Positions 1 to 13,000 of a DNA stretch of 64,000 bases are shown here, piece after piece. This DNA comes from Alviniconcha marisindica. Taxonomy: Eukaryota; Mollusca; Gastropoda; Provannidae. The stretch covers positions 523,501 to 587,500 of the forward strand of contig JABMCL010003926.1 of assembly GCA_018857735.1 (NCBI GenBank), read 5' to 3'. A model generated the notes under the pieces. The model ran no database searches. It was not told the origin of the DNA and was given only the letters and a program-made list of their open reading frames with translations. The translations under genes were made by a program, and so were the position numbers. How positions within the stretch are numbered: the first letter of the stretch is position 1; every line of letters begins with the position of its first letter.

Positions 1-24
1 AAATACATACCAGTTGCTGCACAG
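1..24 (+). CDS. possible nebulin-repeat exon fragment at the left edge
   Basis: The first 24 bases read KYIPVAAQ in frame and are followed by gtagat, a usable 5' splice site. KYxPVA is the core seen in the other nebulin exons of this gene (KYTAVAD, KYTPVAD, KYTPVPD), where it sits at repeat residues 13-18. The exon would begin outside the window and would stop at repeat residue 20 rather than 35. It is therefore either a short or variant exon or a decayed copy. Confidence is limited because only its end is visible. Confidence 0.35.
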
Positions 25-318
25 GTAGATTTTTTTATTTTGTAAAGAACTGGCCTTCATAAAAACACGTGTCCTGATGTTTGGTAGTTTCAGAGCTTGT
101 CATAACCTTAAAAAAAAGGAAAAAAAGTTCATACAATATCTAATATCTATGCATTGCTGTTATAAAGTGTTTTTGTTTTTCGTTTTCTTCCATTTAAATT
201 TGTTTTAAACATATTTGGTTGATCATCCTTTTAAGTTAAATTTTGTCATCTTTTTTTCTTTAACTTGCAGTCTGCAGTATTTCTTCCAAAATCAAATGAA
301 TCTGTGACAAATGGTGTG

Positions 319-361
<43 letters not shown>

Positions 362-437
362 GAGAGAGAGAGATAGAGATTGTGCTGGGTGTGGTCATTG
401 ACATTTTACCAGTGAATTTCTCTTGCTGTTTGGTTAG
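25..437 (+). other. intron with a (TG)n/(AG)n microsatellite
   Basis: This is a T-rich intron. A (TG)n tract at about 318-355 is followed by (AG)n at 356-375. It ends in the acceptor ttggttag before the exon at 438. Nothing else is visible. Confidence 0.6.
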
Positions 438-542
438 CTTGACTACCACAAAGATTTCGAGAAAAACAAGGCCAAATACACCGCTGTGGCCGACCCAGTG
501 CTTGTCAAGAGCCAGATGGAGGCCACCAAGAAAGTCAGCTTG
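438..542 (+). CDS. Lasp: Lasp nebulin-repeat exon (35 codons)
   Basis: This is one complete 35-residue nebulin module beginning [15 protein letters not shown] and ending ATKKVSL. It shows the actin-binding signature YxxDFE and KY followed by VAD. The acceptor is ttggttag, preceded by a pyrimidine-rich stretch, and the donor is ttg|gtaaat. Both ends are phase 0 and the length (105 nt) equals one repeat, so exon and protein repeat coincide. The repeat is expected to add one actin-monomer contact. Confidence 0.88.
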
Positions 543-1601
543 GTAAATGGGACGGGACGCTTGATTGCACCTTTCACAAATCTGTAAAAGCTTGCACAAC
601 TGAAGCATCTCTTTTGTTATGAAGGAAGTTAAATGAGAATTGGTTACGCATCAAGGAGTTTTGCAACAAGTGACAGACTGGCTGGTAACACTGACTGTGG
701 TTGAATCAGGAGAATATATATATAAGATGAGAGAAAGATGGTTGTCATTTTCTGTGTACAGTTTCCCTGATAAGGTGGTGCTGCATTCATGCCTGACAGG
801 GCATTTACTGTCCGAAATCAGTTGCTCTTGACCAAGTGGATGTTTTGTTTCTTTTCGTTTTATTTCAAAATATAGATTTTTGTTGTTTTTCATACAGGTA
901 CATGATAGAGTATACACAGGGCATGATACAGAACTGTTAGGGTGTCAGTGCAATGAAACTTTGTTAATTGTTTTTGATTAGCATTTTAAAGCCCAAATGA
1001 AACTTTGTTAATTGTTTTTGATTAGCATTTTAAAGCCCCAGAGTAACTTTCCACAGAGATTGCAGGAGAACATTGTGTGTGGTTATAATTAATGTGTATT
1101 CCTCTTGCATGCTGCTGATGTAGTGAACAAAATGCAAGATGAAAACCTTTTTGTTTTAATGCAGAAATTGATCTCTTTATGTACAGAAAGTGTACCATAA
1201 TGACTAGGATGAAAACTTTTGTTTTAATGCAGAAGTACCCTAGTGAATTTGATGGAAACCTTTTTGTTTTAATACAGAAGTACCCTAGTGAATTTGATGG
1301 AAACCTTTTTGTTTTAATGCAGAAATTGATCTCTTTATGTACAGAAAGTGTACCATAATGACTAGGATGAAAACCTTTTGTTTTAATGCAGAAGTACCGT
1401 AGTGAATTTGATGGAAACCTTTTTGTTTTAATACAGAAGTACCCTAGTGAATTTGATGGAAACCTTTTTGTTTTAATGCAGAAATTGATCTCTTTATGTA
1501 CAGAAAGTGTACCATAATGACTAGGATGAAAACTTTTGGTTTTAATGCAGAAGTACCGTAGTGAATATGATGAAAACCTTTTTGTTTTCATGCAGAAGTT
1601 G

Positions 1602-1637
<36 letters not shown>

Positions 1638-4600
1638 ACAGAAAGAGTACCATAATTACTATGATGAAAACTTTTGGTTTTAATGCAGAAGTACCATTAA
1701 CCACAATGACTATGACGAAAACCTTTTTCGTTTTAGTGCAGAAGTTGATGTGTGTGTGTGTGTGAACAGAAAGAGAACCATAATGACTATGATGAAAAGT
1801 TTTCATGCAGAAGTTGATGTGTGTGTGTGTGTGAACAGAAAGAGTACCATAATGACTATGAGCATTCCAAGTGGAAGTACACCCCAGTGGCTGACTCGGC
1901 TGATATGCAGCACCATGTCCAGAACAAAAAGATCGCCAGCATGGTACCGTTGGTCACCGACCCTTGCCCTGTTTTCCGTGTGGTTTTCTCTCTGTCAAAG
2001 GGACTGTCACCTTGAAAAAAAATCATATTTTTTTACACTGAACGATTCATTTCTGACTTGCCAAAAGTCATTATGACTGTGAGTTTGTCAGTTGTCATTT
2101 TATCATGACCAAAAGCCATGTCTGTGAGCTGGTCAGTTATTACGATGACCAGATGAGCCTGTAAATTGTCGTTATGATGATCGAAAATCTTTTTGAGTAT
2201 GAGTTTGTAGATTGTACCTGTGGTCACTGATTGATTGTGTGGCTGAACGGGAGGCCGTTGTTGAAATGAAATCTCTGAGTTTCATGGTAATGACCTCCAT
2301 CAAGCCTTAACCTTTCATTTATTCATACAGTTTTGTTGACCAAGATCACAGTTGATTAGATGAAGCAGTGGCAGAAAGATGAGATTCGCTATAGGAACCT
2401 CAGCTGCGTCCAGCATATAAACTATAATATGTCACACTTACTAGGAGAGTTCTGAACTTTAACTTTAGAGTTAATGAGGCTCATTTGAGATTTTAATACC
2501 ATGGTCAAATGTGCTGTTGGCTGTGAAATGCACTGAAGCAGATCTGTCACTGCAGACTCTGGGACACAGTTAGTGAAGAGCTACGGGTGACAGCCCCTTG
2601 AGTTATGGCACGGTTGAGAACTGGTCTGGATTCAGTGTGGTTATCCCATTCCCTGTTTTACAATGTCATACGAGGCCTCTTGGTTAAACTTACAGTGCTT
2701 CCCCTCCACCTCTACTCACCAAGGCCACTGGATGGCTTCCGGCTTGAATTTCAGATTGCTTTTGCAGATTACTTCTCATTTTGCACCACAAGTTTTAAAC
2801 AAACGAAATCAACAACGGCAAGAGGCGAGGTTTTGCTGTGTCCCGAGTCTGTACTCTTGCCTTGGCTGTGGGGATTCCCAGTTTTCGGCAACTGACTGTT
2901 TGGCATTAAAGTTTGGCTCTGTCTGTGTTGTTTCACTAACTTTAGGAAACTGATTGGTCACATTCCCTGTGTCATCTTTTAAACTAAAAAAAGTAACACC
3001 ACTTCTTTTTGGGTGAACATTTCTGTTTATAGATCCCTTGGTTTTAACTTGGACCTGGGCAAAATTTTGTGTGTGTTTTCCTGCAGTACATACGCGTGGA
3101 GACTGGCAGTTTCCAAGATTTTCAGAGGCTATGTCATTGGCCCTCAGAGGGAGAGAAAGAGTTGTTTGAAGAAGAAAAGAAGCAAAGAATAGCACATTGT
3201 GTCATGTGTGATGACTGCTGTGTTCAGTCACATTTAATTGACATGAGAGAGAGAGAGAGAGAGATATACCTCAAGGTACCAGCATTTTTACTGTCAGATT
3301 GCATGGATTGCTAATCTTATCGTCTGATATTTCCGGGGAGCGTGCTCTTTGCACTCCTAAGTTTCAGAGGTTTTTACTTTGACCAGTTCCCGTGCCTGAA
3401 ACTGGCAGCTTCGCCGAGGTCACAAAACGTGTCCAGTTCTGTCATTTGGCTGTGACCACTGTCAGCGTGTGTGAAGGTGCTGGTACAGGAGCTGTTTCAG
3501 CTGTATGGTTGAGCAGGACCGTTTAAGCCTCATGTGGTCAGACCATCTCTTTCTTAAAGATCTTGGCTGCCGCTCCATGCAGCCAGAACTGAGATATGGC
3601 AAGGGGAAGGTCAGCGTATGCAAGCTAGCTACTTGAGAGTTACCTTCCCTTGTGACCTCCGGCCTCTCCTTCACTTCAGTCCAGACGGTGGGCACTCACT
3701 GGCTGGTGGATGCAGTACATCTGTTTGGAATGTATCATGCTGTATTTGGAATGTACTGGTTGAAACCAATGCACTGACCAGTTAAATAGTTTCCTCCGTA
3801 CGGCTGTGCTGACACATGATCCGTTTGAGATCAGGTTTGGACCGTTCTCCTCAGCCATGCAATTGTTGTCAGAACGCCTCATGTATCAGCACCTTAATGG
3901 CTTTTGCTGTCATTTTTGTGATTTTATTACATTCAGTTGTGTTTTGCTGCTGGTTTTTTTGTGTGCGTGCGTGCATGCATGTGTGCGTGCGTGTGTGTGT
4001 TAACTGTGGATCAGACTGCTGCAGTGTAACTGAATGGGTACTGTTGCATTTTAAAGCAGAACTGCATCCTGCTTTTGTTACCAGCTGCTTGTAACAACTT
4101 TCAACTTTTTGCTGATGGTGGACCCACACGTGGCCGCAATGCAATGCTCTGTTGTGGACAGCAAGGTCGGCCTGGCTCTCTGGCCACCTAAGTTCACGTC
4201 ACATTCTAGTCCACCGTATGTTTCCAGTGGGTAAAGTTTGATTAGTGTCAAATTTGCCAGCGCTCAGTGCATGTGGCTGGGGAAAGCCAGCATCAGATGA
4301 TTTCCAGAAATAACAGGCAACGATAATTTGACAGTGTTTTCTTACTCCGGGAGAGTGAAGTCCCCTGAATGGAGTCGGCAGCAGAGAAGAGCCGACCTGC
4401 AACAGTTTTAGATCTTCAGGCATGGACCTATTGTAATTTATACTAGACTCACAGCTGGGGAGCCCGCTATCCAATCTGCATGTTTCCCACGAACAGTGAG
4501 CGCTTGATCGGCATTTCTGATGCTTTTTCTGCCTTTTGTTTACGGGATCAGTCATCTTGCCCACGTGCTCACTGTACCCCCAACAAAAGCGTGCCTACTC

Positions 4601-6763
4601 TGCGCTACACCCACAGGTATGGACCTATATGTGCAGGTCCATGCCCGTATGCACTTACTGAGTGCAGTCCCCTGGATTTCCGAAGATCGTCTATTGGCAG
4701 AGCGTGGTGGCAAAGAGTTAAGCCAAAGCATTGCACTTTTGTGTGTGCACGTGTTTGTATAATACTCTGCTCATTAATGCTTAGAATGCATGGACTGATG
4801 TGAACTGAAACTGGTTTTTGTGTGTTTGTGGAATTAAGTTGCTCTAGAAAGCAACAGAGTTATGTGTAAATTTCTTGGTATTATTTATAAACAACCTGTT
4901 TAGTGAATGCTTTGATTGTTTTAGATGTTTTTCTTTTCTTCAGTTATCACATTTTGCATCTATATCTTCTTTTTTGCTGTATTACTGTTAGCTGTGTTCA
5001 AGATTATGATGGTATAAGGAGGCCTTTAAAAACAAAAACAAAAACAGTTTTTTTAATGATATATATTTAAATGGTTTCACTAAATGTACACTACAAATTT
5101 GTGCTCGTGATACTTAGTATACTGATTTAGAATTCCATCATGGTGTGCTGTACAGTTATATACCCAATATTGTATACAGGTTAGAATCTGTACAACTGGT
5201 CACTTTGAATGATGTATTAATGGGCCATTTGATTATAACTGTACAGTTAGAATTTTGTTTTGGTTTAATCAGTTTACTGATGACATGCAGTCATGATGCA
5301 GATGATCCATAGGTGGCCCTGTTCAGTTGACGTGGTGTTTTAACTGTCACGTACATCATGCGATCTGTGTCACTGTTTTGAACTGCTGCTCCCTGTGGTG
5401 AAGTGGATTGCTGTCAGAAAGTATAAGTGTATTTTTATATTATATATATATATATATATGTGAGTGTGGCTGCATGCACGTGTTAGCTGCTGAGCAAAGA
5501 TGTCTCATACTTTGCCGGAAGGTGGAGTACAAGAAAGACTTCGAACGGACCAAGAGCAAATACACACCAGTTCCGGACACAGTTGAAATGCAGCGACACC
5601 ACCAGAACAAAAAGAACCGGGAGGGACCGCGTGCGCAGCAGCGAGACAGAAAGAGCCGGGCCTCGGTAGTTGAGCCTCCTTTCCGTGTGTTACCCATCTG
5701 GCTTTGTTCAGCCGTCTTCCCTGCCGCTTGCTCACTGGCATGGACAAAAGGTCACACGTTTGTGCCGGTCCTCCTCAGGCCTCTGCCATGGTTGGTTATG
5801 CCATAGGTCTCTGAAATTGGTTATGCCATAGGTCTCTGAAATTGGTTATGCCATAGGTCACTGGAATTGGTTACGCCATATGCCACTGGAATTGGTTACG
5901 CCATATGTCTCTGAATTTGGTTATGCCATATGTCACTGGAATTGGTTATGCCTTATGTCACTGGAATTGGTTACGCCATATATCTCGTGAATTGGTTACG
6001 TCATATGTCACTGGAATTGGTTACGCCATATGTCACTGGAATTGGTTATGCCATATGTCTCTGAATTTGGTTATGCCATAGGTCTCTGGAATTGGTTATG
6101 CCATAGGTCACTGGAATTGGTTACGCCATATGTCTCTGAAATTGGTTATGCCATATGTCTCTGAATTTGGTTATGCCATAGGTCTCTGAAATTGGTTATG
6201 CCACAGGTCACTGAAATTGGTTATGCCATATGTCTCTGAAATTGGTTATGCCATAGGTCTCTGAAATTGGTTATGCCATAGGTCTCTGGAATTGGTTAGT
6301 CTATAGGTCTCTGGAATTGGTTATACCATATGTCACTGGAATTGGTTACGCCATATGTCTCTGAATTTGGTTATGCCACAGGTCTCTGAAATTGGTTATG
6401 CCATAGGTCATTGAAATTGGTTATGCAATAGGTCTCTGAAATGGTTATGCCATATGTCTCTGAAATTGGTTATGCCATAGGTCACTGAAATTGGTTATGC
6501 CATATGTCTCTGAAATTGGTTATGCTGTAGGTCTCTGAAATTGGTTATTGAAAATGAGCTGACTTTGTTTTTCTTTGATGTTTTTGGTTTTGTTCATTAA
6601 AAAAAAAAAAAAGAAGAAGAAGAAGATATTCAAATAGTTAGTTTGTAACCATACCAGCAACTCCACCTATATTGGGCTGTGTTTCTCTGAGTTATAACCA
6701 CTCACAGCATAGACACTGGCACAGATGAAACCAAAAGCATTCAGATCAAGACGGAGTGTGTAT

Positions 6764-6803
<40 letters not shown>

Positions 6804-7008
6804 GTGTGTGTGAGTGATGTGTGTGTACAGTGTGAGTGTGTGTGTGTATATTTGTGTGTGTGAGTGATGTGTGTGTACAAGCTGAGTGTGTGTGTGTGTG
6901 TGTACATTTGTGTGTGAGTGATGTGTGTGTACAAGCTGAGTGTGTGTGTGTGTGTGTGTGGTGTGTGTGTGTGTACATTTGTGTGTGAGTGATGTGTGTG
7001 TACAAGCT

Positions 7009-7070
<62 letters not shown>

Positions 7071-10000
7071 ATTTGTGTGTGAGTGATGTGTGTGTACAAG
7101 CTGAGTGTGTGGGTGTGGTGTGGGTGTGGGTGTGGTGTGAAACATGCCCATTGTTAACATGCATACTTGAATGCTGTCTTCCATCCACAGTCTTAGTAAT
7201 CAAACTTTACAGAGGGCATGGACTTCGTGAGACTTACCTGGGTAATTTCAGCTGGTAGATGCGTGGAGACAAGAAGTAACCCTTTAGTAGCATGTTCCAG
7301 AGTTTGGAGGAAGGGTGCCGGAAAGTGTAGCTTGGAGGAAGGGTGCCGGAAAGTGTAGCTTGGAGGAAGGGTGCCAGAAAGTGTAGCTTGGAGGAAGGGT
7401 GCCAGAAAGTGTAGCTTGGAGGAAGGGTGCCGGAAAGTGTAGCTTGGAGGAAGGGTGCCGGAAAGTGTAGCTTGGAGGGTAATGAGAGTGTCGTTATGAG
7501 AAATGTTTGTGCCCCTGCATCCATGAGGATACATCTGTGATGGAAAGTTCTCTCCCTTTTCCTTCTGTCTTTCCTCTGCCTCGTCCCCACCTTGGGTGCT
7601 GATGATAGCGATGTCTGTGGGATGTTTCAGATGGACCGTTTCAGCATTCTTCTTGCTGACTAGCGATCACTTTAAATGAGTTTTTTTCTCAGTACAGATA
7701 TATATATATATTTTCAAAGAAAGTGTGTTGTTGAATAGCTAGGTGAGTGAAGAGTTTTGTGTGCACATTCCATGTTTGTTTCCCCAACCCCTCCCACCAG
7801 GGAAACAAAATGTACCATTTGTAAGACGGCCTTGTTTTCTTCACTGCTGACTGTCCACTGAAAATAGTGCTCAGGAACAGTACTGCAACACTTACACACA
7901 TAGGGATAAAAGTTGGTCAGCACTTATACTTTATAGTGACTCAGTGTGTGTGTGTGATGGTCCAAATAATATCTGATTTCAGTATTTGCTTTAACCAAAG
8001 AAGAAAACCTTTGCGTGACCTGTGTCTTTGCGAAACGTGACTAGGATTTGAACATTTTGCACTTTTGGAGGACGCTAGACAGTTGGGCTGTTCTGACTAA
8101 ATGCATTCAGCATTTTGTGCGTGTGTTTTCGTTTGGTGGTCTCCCAGACCATGTAGGTCCTACATTGCACATACACTACTGTGTGTTAATTTGCTTGTGG
8201 ATCTCCTGGTCAGCATTTAGGATTGTTAATTTACTTGTGGATCCTGGTCAGTGTTTAGGATTGTTAATTTATTTGTGGATCCTGGTCAGCGTTTAGGATT
8301 GTTAATTTACTTTTGGATCCTGGTCAGCGTTTAGGATTGTTAATTTACTTTTGGATCCTGATCAGCGTTTAGGATTGTTAATTTACTTGTGGAATTAATG
8401 GTCAGCATTTAGGATTGTTAATTTACTTTTGGATCCTGGTCAGCGTTTAGGATTGTTAATTTACTTTTGGATCCTGGTCAGCGTTTAGGATTGTTAATTT
8501 ACTTGTGGAATTAATGGTCAGCGTTTAGGATTGTTAATTTACTTTTGGATTTCCTGGTCAGTGTTTAGGATTGTTAATTTACTTTTGGATCCTGGTCAGC
8601 GTTTAGGATTGTTAATTTACTTGTGGAATTAATGGTCAGCGTTTAGGATTGTTAATTTACTTTTGGATTTCCTGGTCAGTGTTTAGGATTGTTAATTTAC
8701 TTTTGGATCCTGATCAGTGTTTAGGATTGTTAATTTACTTGTGGAATTAATGGTCAGCGTTTAGGATTGTTAATTTACTTTTGGATTTCCTGGTCAGTGT
8801 TTAGGATTGTTAATTTACTTTTGGATCCTGGTCAGCGTTTAGGATTGTTAATTTACTTGTGGATTTCTTGGTCAGTGTTTAGGATTGTTAATTTACTTTT
8901 GGATCCTGGTCAGCGTTTAGGATTGTTAATTTACTTGTGGAATTCATGGTCAGTGTTTAGGATAGTTAATTTACTTGTGGATCTCCTGGTCAGCGTTTAG
9001 GATAAATTTAGAGGACTGGAACCTTCACCTTTGTTACATGCATACAGAGTTTCTGCAAATTTGCCCCGCTGCTTTTTGCCTTGCTAAGCTCTGTGATGAG
9101 TTGCATGATGTTGTGTTCTCTCTCTCTTGAGAATTCCATGTGGAATTGGGATCAGTTTTGTGCCACTGTGCATGAGTTTCTCTGCATTTGAAACGAGCTT
9201 TTGGTTGGGCACTGCATCGCAGGCACTGCGGCCATTGTTTGATGTGGAGTTTGCTTCAGGGGGTTGAATCTAGGTTTGTTCCCATGTGCTAGTGTGGGAG
9301 GGTGGTGGTTCTCTTAACCGTGGGACCTGTCTTTACCTGCACATGTATGTGTGCAGTTTTTGCACGTCTCTTGTCGTTTTCATACACATGTAAAAATGGC
9401 AACATAATTTATATATGTTCATTATTTGTTGCCCATTTTTATTTGGAGTGATTTGATTGAATAGCCCGAGGAGGTCTCTTGTCGTTTTCATACACATGTA
9501 AAAATGGCAACATAATTTATATGTTCATTATTTGTTGCCCATTTTTATTTGGAGTGATTTGATTGAATAGCCCGAGGAGGTTTCAGTACAGAAACCCTAA
9601 AGAAAGAACTCCTTATGGAGAAATGTCATTTTAATTTTTATATACACGTGCCTGCTCTGTCTGACCCAGGATCTACACTGGCAGTCATATCCATACTGAC
9701 AGTGAAACTTTTATGAGTGCCCCACTCCCCATCATGTACACTTGTAATCATGTTGGTGCTGACAGTGAAACTTCTATGAGTGCCCCACTCTCCATCATGT
9801 ACACTTGTAATCATGTTGGTACTGACAGTGAAACTTCCACGAGTGCCCCACTCTCCATCATGTACACTTTTGATCATGTCCACACTGACAGTGAAACTTC
9901 CACGATGCCCCACTCTCCTCATGCACGATCATGTCCACACTGACAGTGAAACTTACGAGTGCCCCACTCTCCATCATGTACACTTTTGATCATGTACACT

Positions 10001-13000
10001 GACAGTGAAACTTCCACGAGTGCCCCACTCTCCATCATGTACACTTTTGATCATGTCCACACTGACAGTGAAACTTCCACGAGTGCCCCACTCTCCATCA
10101 TGTACACTTTTGATCATGTCCACACTGACAGTGAAACTTCCACGAGTGCCCCACTCTCCATCATGTACACTTTTGATCATGTCACACTGACTGAAATCAC
10201 AGCCCCCTCCATCATGTACACTTTTGATCATGTCCACACTGACAGTGAAACTTCCACGAGTGCCCCACTCTCCATCATGTACACTTTTGATCATGTCCAC
10301 ACTGACAGTGAAACTTCCACGAGTGCCCCACTCTCCATCATGTACACTTTTGATCATGTCCACACTGACAGTGAAACTTCCACGAGTGCCCCACTCTCCA
10401 TCATGTACACTTTTGATCATGTCCACACTGACAGTGAAACTTCCACGAGTGCCCCACTCTCCATCATGTACACTTTTGATCATGTCCACACTGACAGTGA
10501 AACTTCCACGAGTGCCCCACTCTCCATCATGTACACTTTTGATCATGTCCACACTGACAGTGAAACTTCCACGAGTGCCCCACTCTCCATCATGTACACT
10601 TTTGATCATGTCCACACTGACAGTGAAACTTCCACGAGTGCCCCACTCTCCATCATGTACACTTTTGATCATGTCCACACTGACAGTGAAACTTCCACGA
10701 GTGCCCCACTCTCCATCATGTACACTTGTAATCATATCCACACTGACAGTGAAACTTCCGTGTGTCTGATTACTGGTAATGGTATTCACATTTCGTTCCA
10801 GTGAAAGATTTTTTGTTTGTTTTGAAGTCCTTGGTCCATAATCAATATGTATGGTTGCTCATGTCTGTCACGTTCACACACCTGATGAAAGCTCTTGTGC
10901 ACTATTGTGTTACATTTTATTAAGGACAGAGAGCGAAAGCTGTTACATCACCATTCATTGTGACACTGATCATGCAAAGAAAAATCTGTGTGTGTGTGTG
11001 TGTGTGCGCGCGTGCGTGTGTACATGTGTGCACGCATGTGATTGAAGTATACTGTGTAGTCTTGGTTTGCGTGTGTGTGCGTGCGTGTGATTATTTTTTT
11101 CTTTTCTTTTTCTGTTATCATTATTTGTAACTCTGTATATATTTTTACATTTAACTGCTATGTATAGTTCCACTTTTAGGAAGGGTGGGTGGGTAGGAGC
11201 TGTTTGTACTTTTTGGTATGAGTGTCCTTTGGTAGTTTTAGCTTGCGAGAGCTTACATGTATACACTGTGTGTATCTGGCGCTGTGAACACGCAAGGTTT
11301 TGTGTGGAAGTTTTTTATGCGCTATATATAAAAAAAATCATTCATTCGTTCATTCATTTATTAGACAAATGCATCACATACTGCTGTCATACAGCATTTA
11401 GAGGGTGAGATAAAGGCAAGCTGGACACGACACCATGCAAAGACGCTCAGTGGTGAAGTCATGGCCTGTCTGTTACCATTAGCAACTGATTGAGGACCTA
11501 GGTATTATATGTATGCTTAGCATGTGCCATTGCAGCTTTTTTCTGTGTCTGACGAACTGCTCGGCAAAGCAAAGACTACCTCTCCGCCATCGAACATTCC
11601 CATTGCAGACCTGCCACAGCGTTTTTGTGACTTTTTCGTGACCAAGATTAAGCAGAAGACCTTGAAGACCTTGACTCTTGTCCACAAGACCCACCGTCCT
11701 TTTTTAAGTTCAACGGGCCTCAGTTGTCCACGTTTGAACCTGTAACAGAAGAGCTAATCTGTAGACTCATTTCTCAGTCACCATCGAAAAGTTGCACCCT
11801 TGACCCCATCCCCACTACTCTGACTAAGCAGTGTCTGCATGACCTGGCCCCCCTTGTTACAAGGATTGTCAATGTTTCTTTGTCCACCGGCACTGTCCCA
11901 TCTGGGTTAAAGCAGGCTCTTGTGACACCCATACTGAAGAAACAGGGTCTTGATGCCAATGATTTAACAAATTTCAGACCAGTCTCAAATCTCCCATTCG
12001 TTTCGAAGATACTAGAGAGGGTAGTTCTTCTTCAACTGCAGTCTCATCTGTGCGCAAACAGCTTACTCGAAATTCGACAGTCTGCGTATAGAAAATATCA
12101 CAGTACCGAAACTGCTGTTTTGAGTGTACTAGAAGGCCTCCTTACAAAGTCTGATGAGAAACCTGTGTCAGTACTTGCACTGTTGGATCTGAGTGCTGCT
12201 TTTGACACCCTTGACCATGCCATCCTGTTAAGACGACTTGAGAGCACTTTTGGAATCTCGGGATCAGCGTTGTCTTGGTTCGAGTCATACCTAAGCGATA
12301 GGACGCAGTCTGTTGTGGTTGACGGTTTGATGTCCACACCAATACCCCTTGTCTTTGGTGTTCCTCAGGGATCGGTCCTCGGACCTGTACTATTCACCCT
12401 GTATTCACAACCCCTGTCTGATGTCATAGCATGTCACAGCTGTGACTATCACAAGTACGTTGATGACACAGAAATCTCTGACAGTGCACCACCTAGTGAT
12501 TTCACTTCTGCTCAGTCCAACAGTCAGTCCTGTATAAGCAATACTCTATCATGGATGCAAAGCAACAAACTGAAGCTTAACACAGAAAAAACTGAGATGA
12601 TGCTTGTAGGTTCATCAGTGCGTATCAGTTCAGTTGGCTGCGAGTCTGCAGATATAGATGGAAGTTGCATTCCTTTTCATACCACCGTTACGTACCTTGG
12701 AGTGCATCTTGACCAGACACTGTCAGTGAAGTGACACATCAGTAGCCTTTGCCACACTACGTTTCTCGCACTGAGGAGAATCGCCTCTATCCGTCTGTTC
12801 CTATCTAACAGTTCCATAGAAAAGCTTGTTGCGTCTATGATCACGTCAAGATTGGACTACTGCAATGCTGCTTTCGCAGGAGTAGCCGATGAACAAATTG
12901 CGTGCATACAAAAGATCCAGAACAACGCCACACGGCTCATCTTGAAAAAATCAAAGCGTGATCATGTCACACCACTTTTGAAAGAACTCCACTGGCTCTC

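Noticed and set aside
3087..3220. Possible exon after the strong acceptor ctgcag at 3086 ([12 protein letters not shown]...)
   Set aside because: It has no nebulin or linker similarity, no clear donor, and is not needed to complete the phases.
6667..7258. His/Thr-rich and Cys/Val-rich frames
   Set aside because: They are microsatellite translations.
9959..10804. 281-codon and opposite 271-codon open frames
   Set aside because: Both come from a 63-bp satellite whose period is divisible by three. There is no splice, start or family support.
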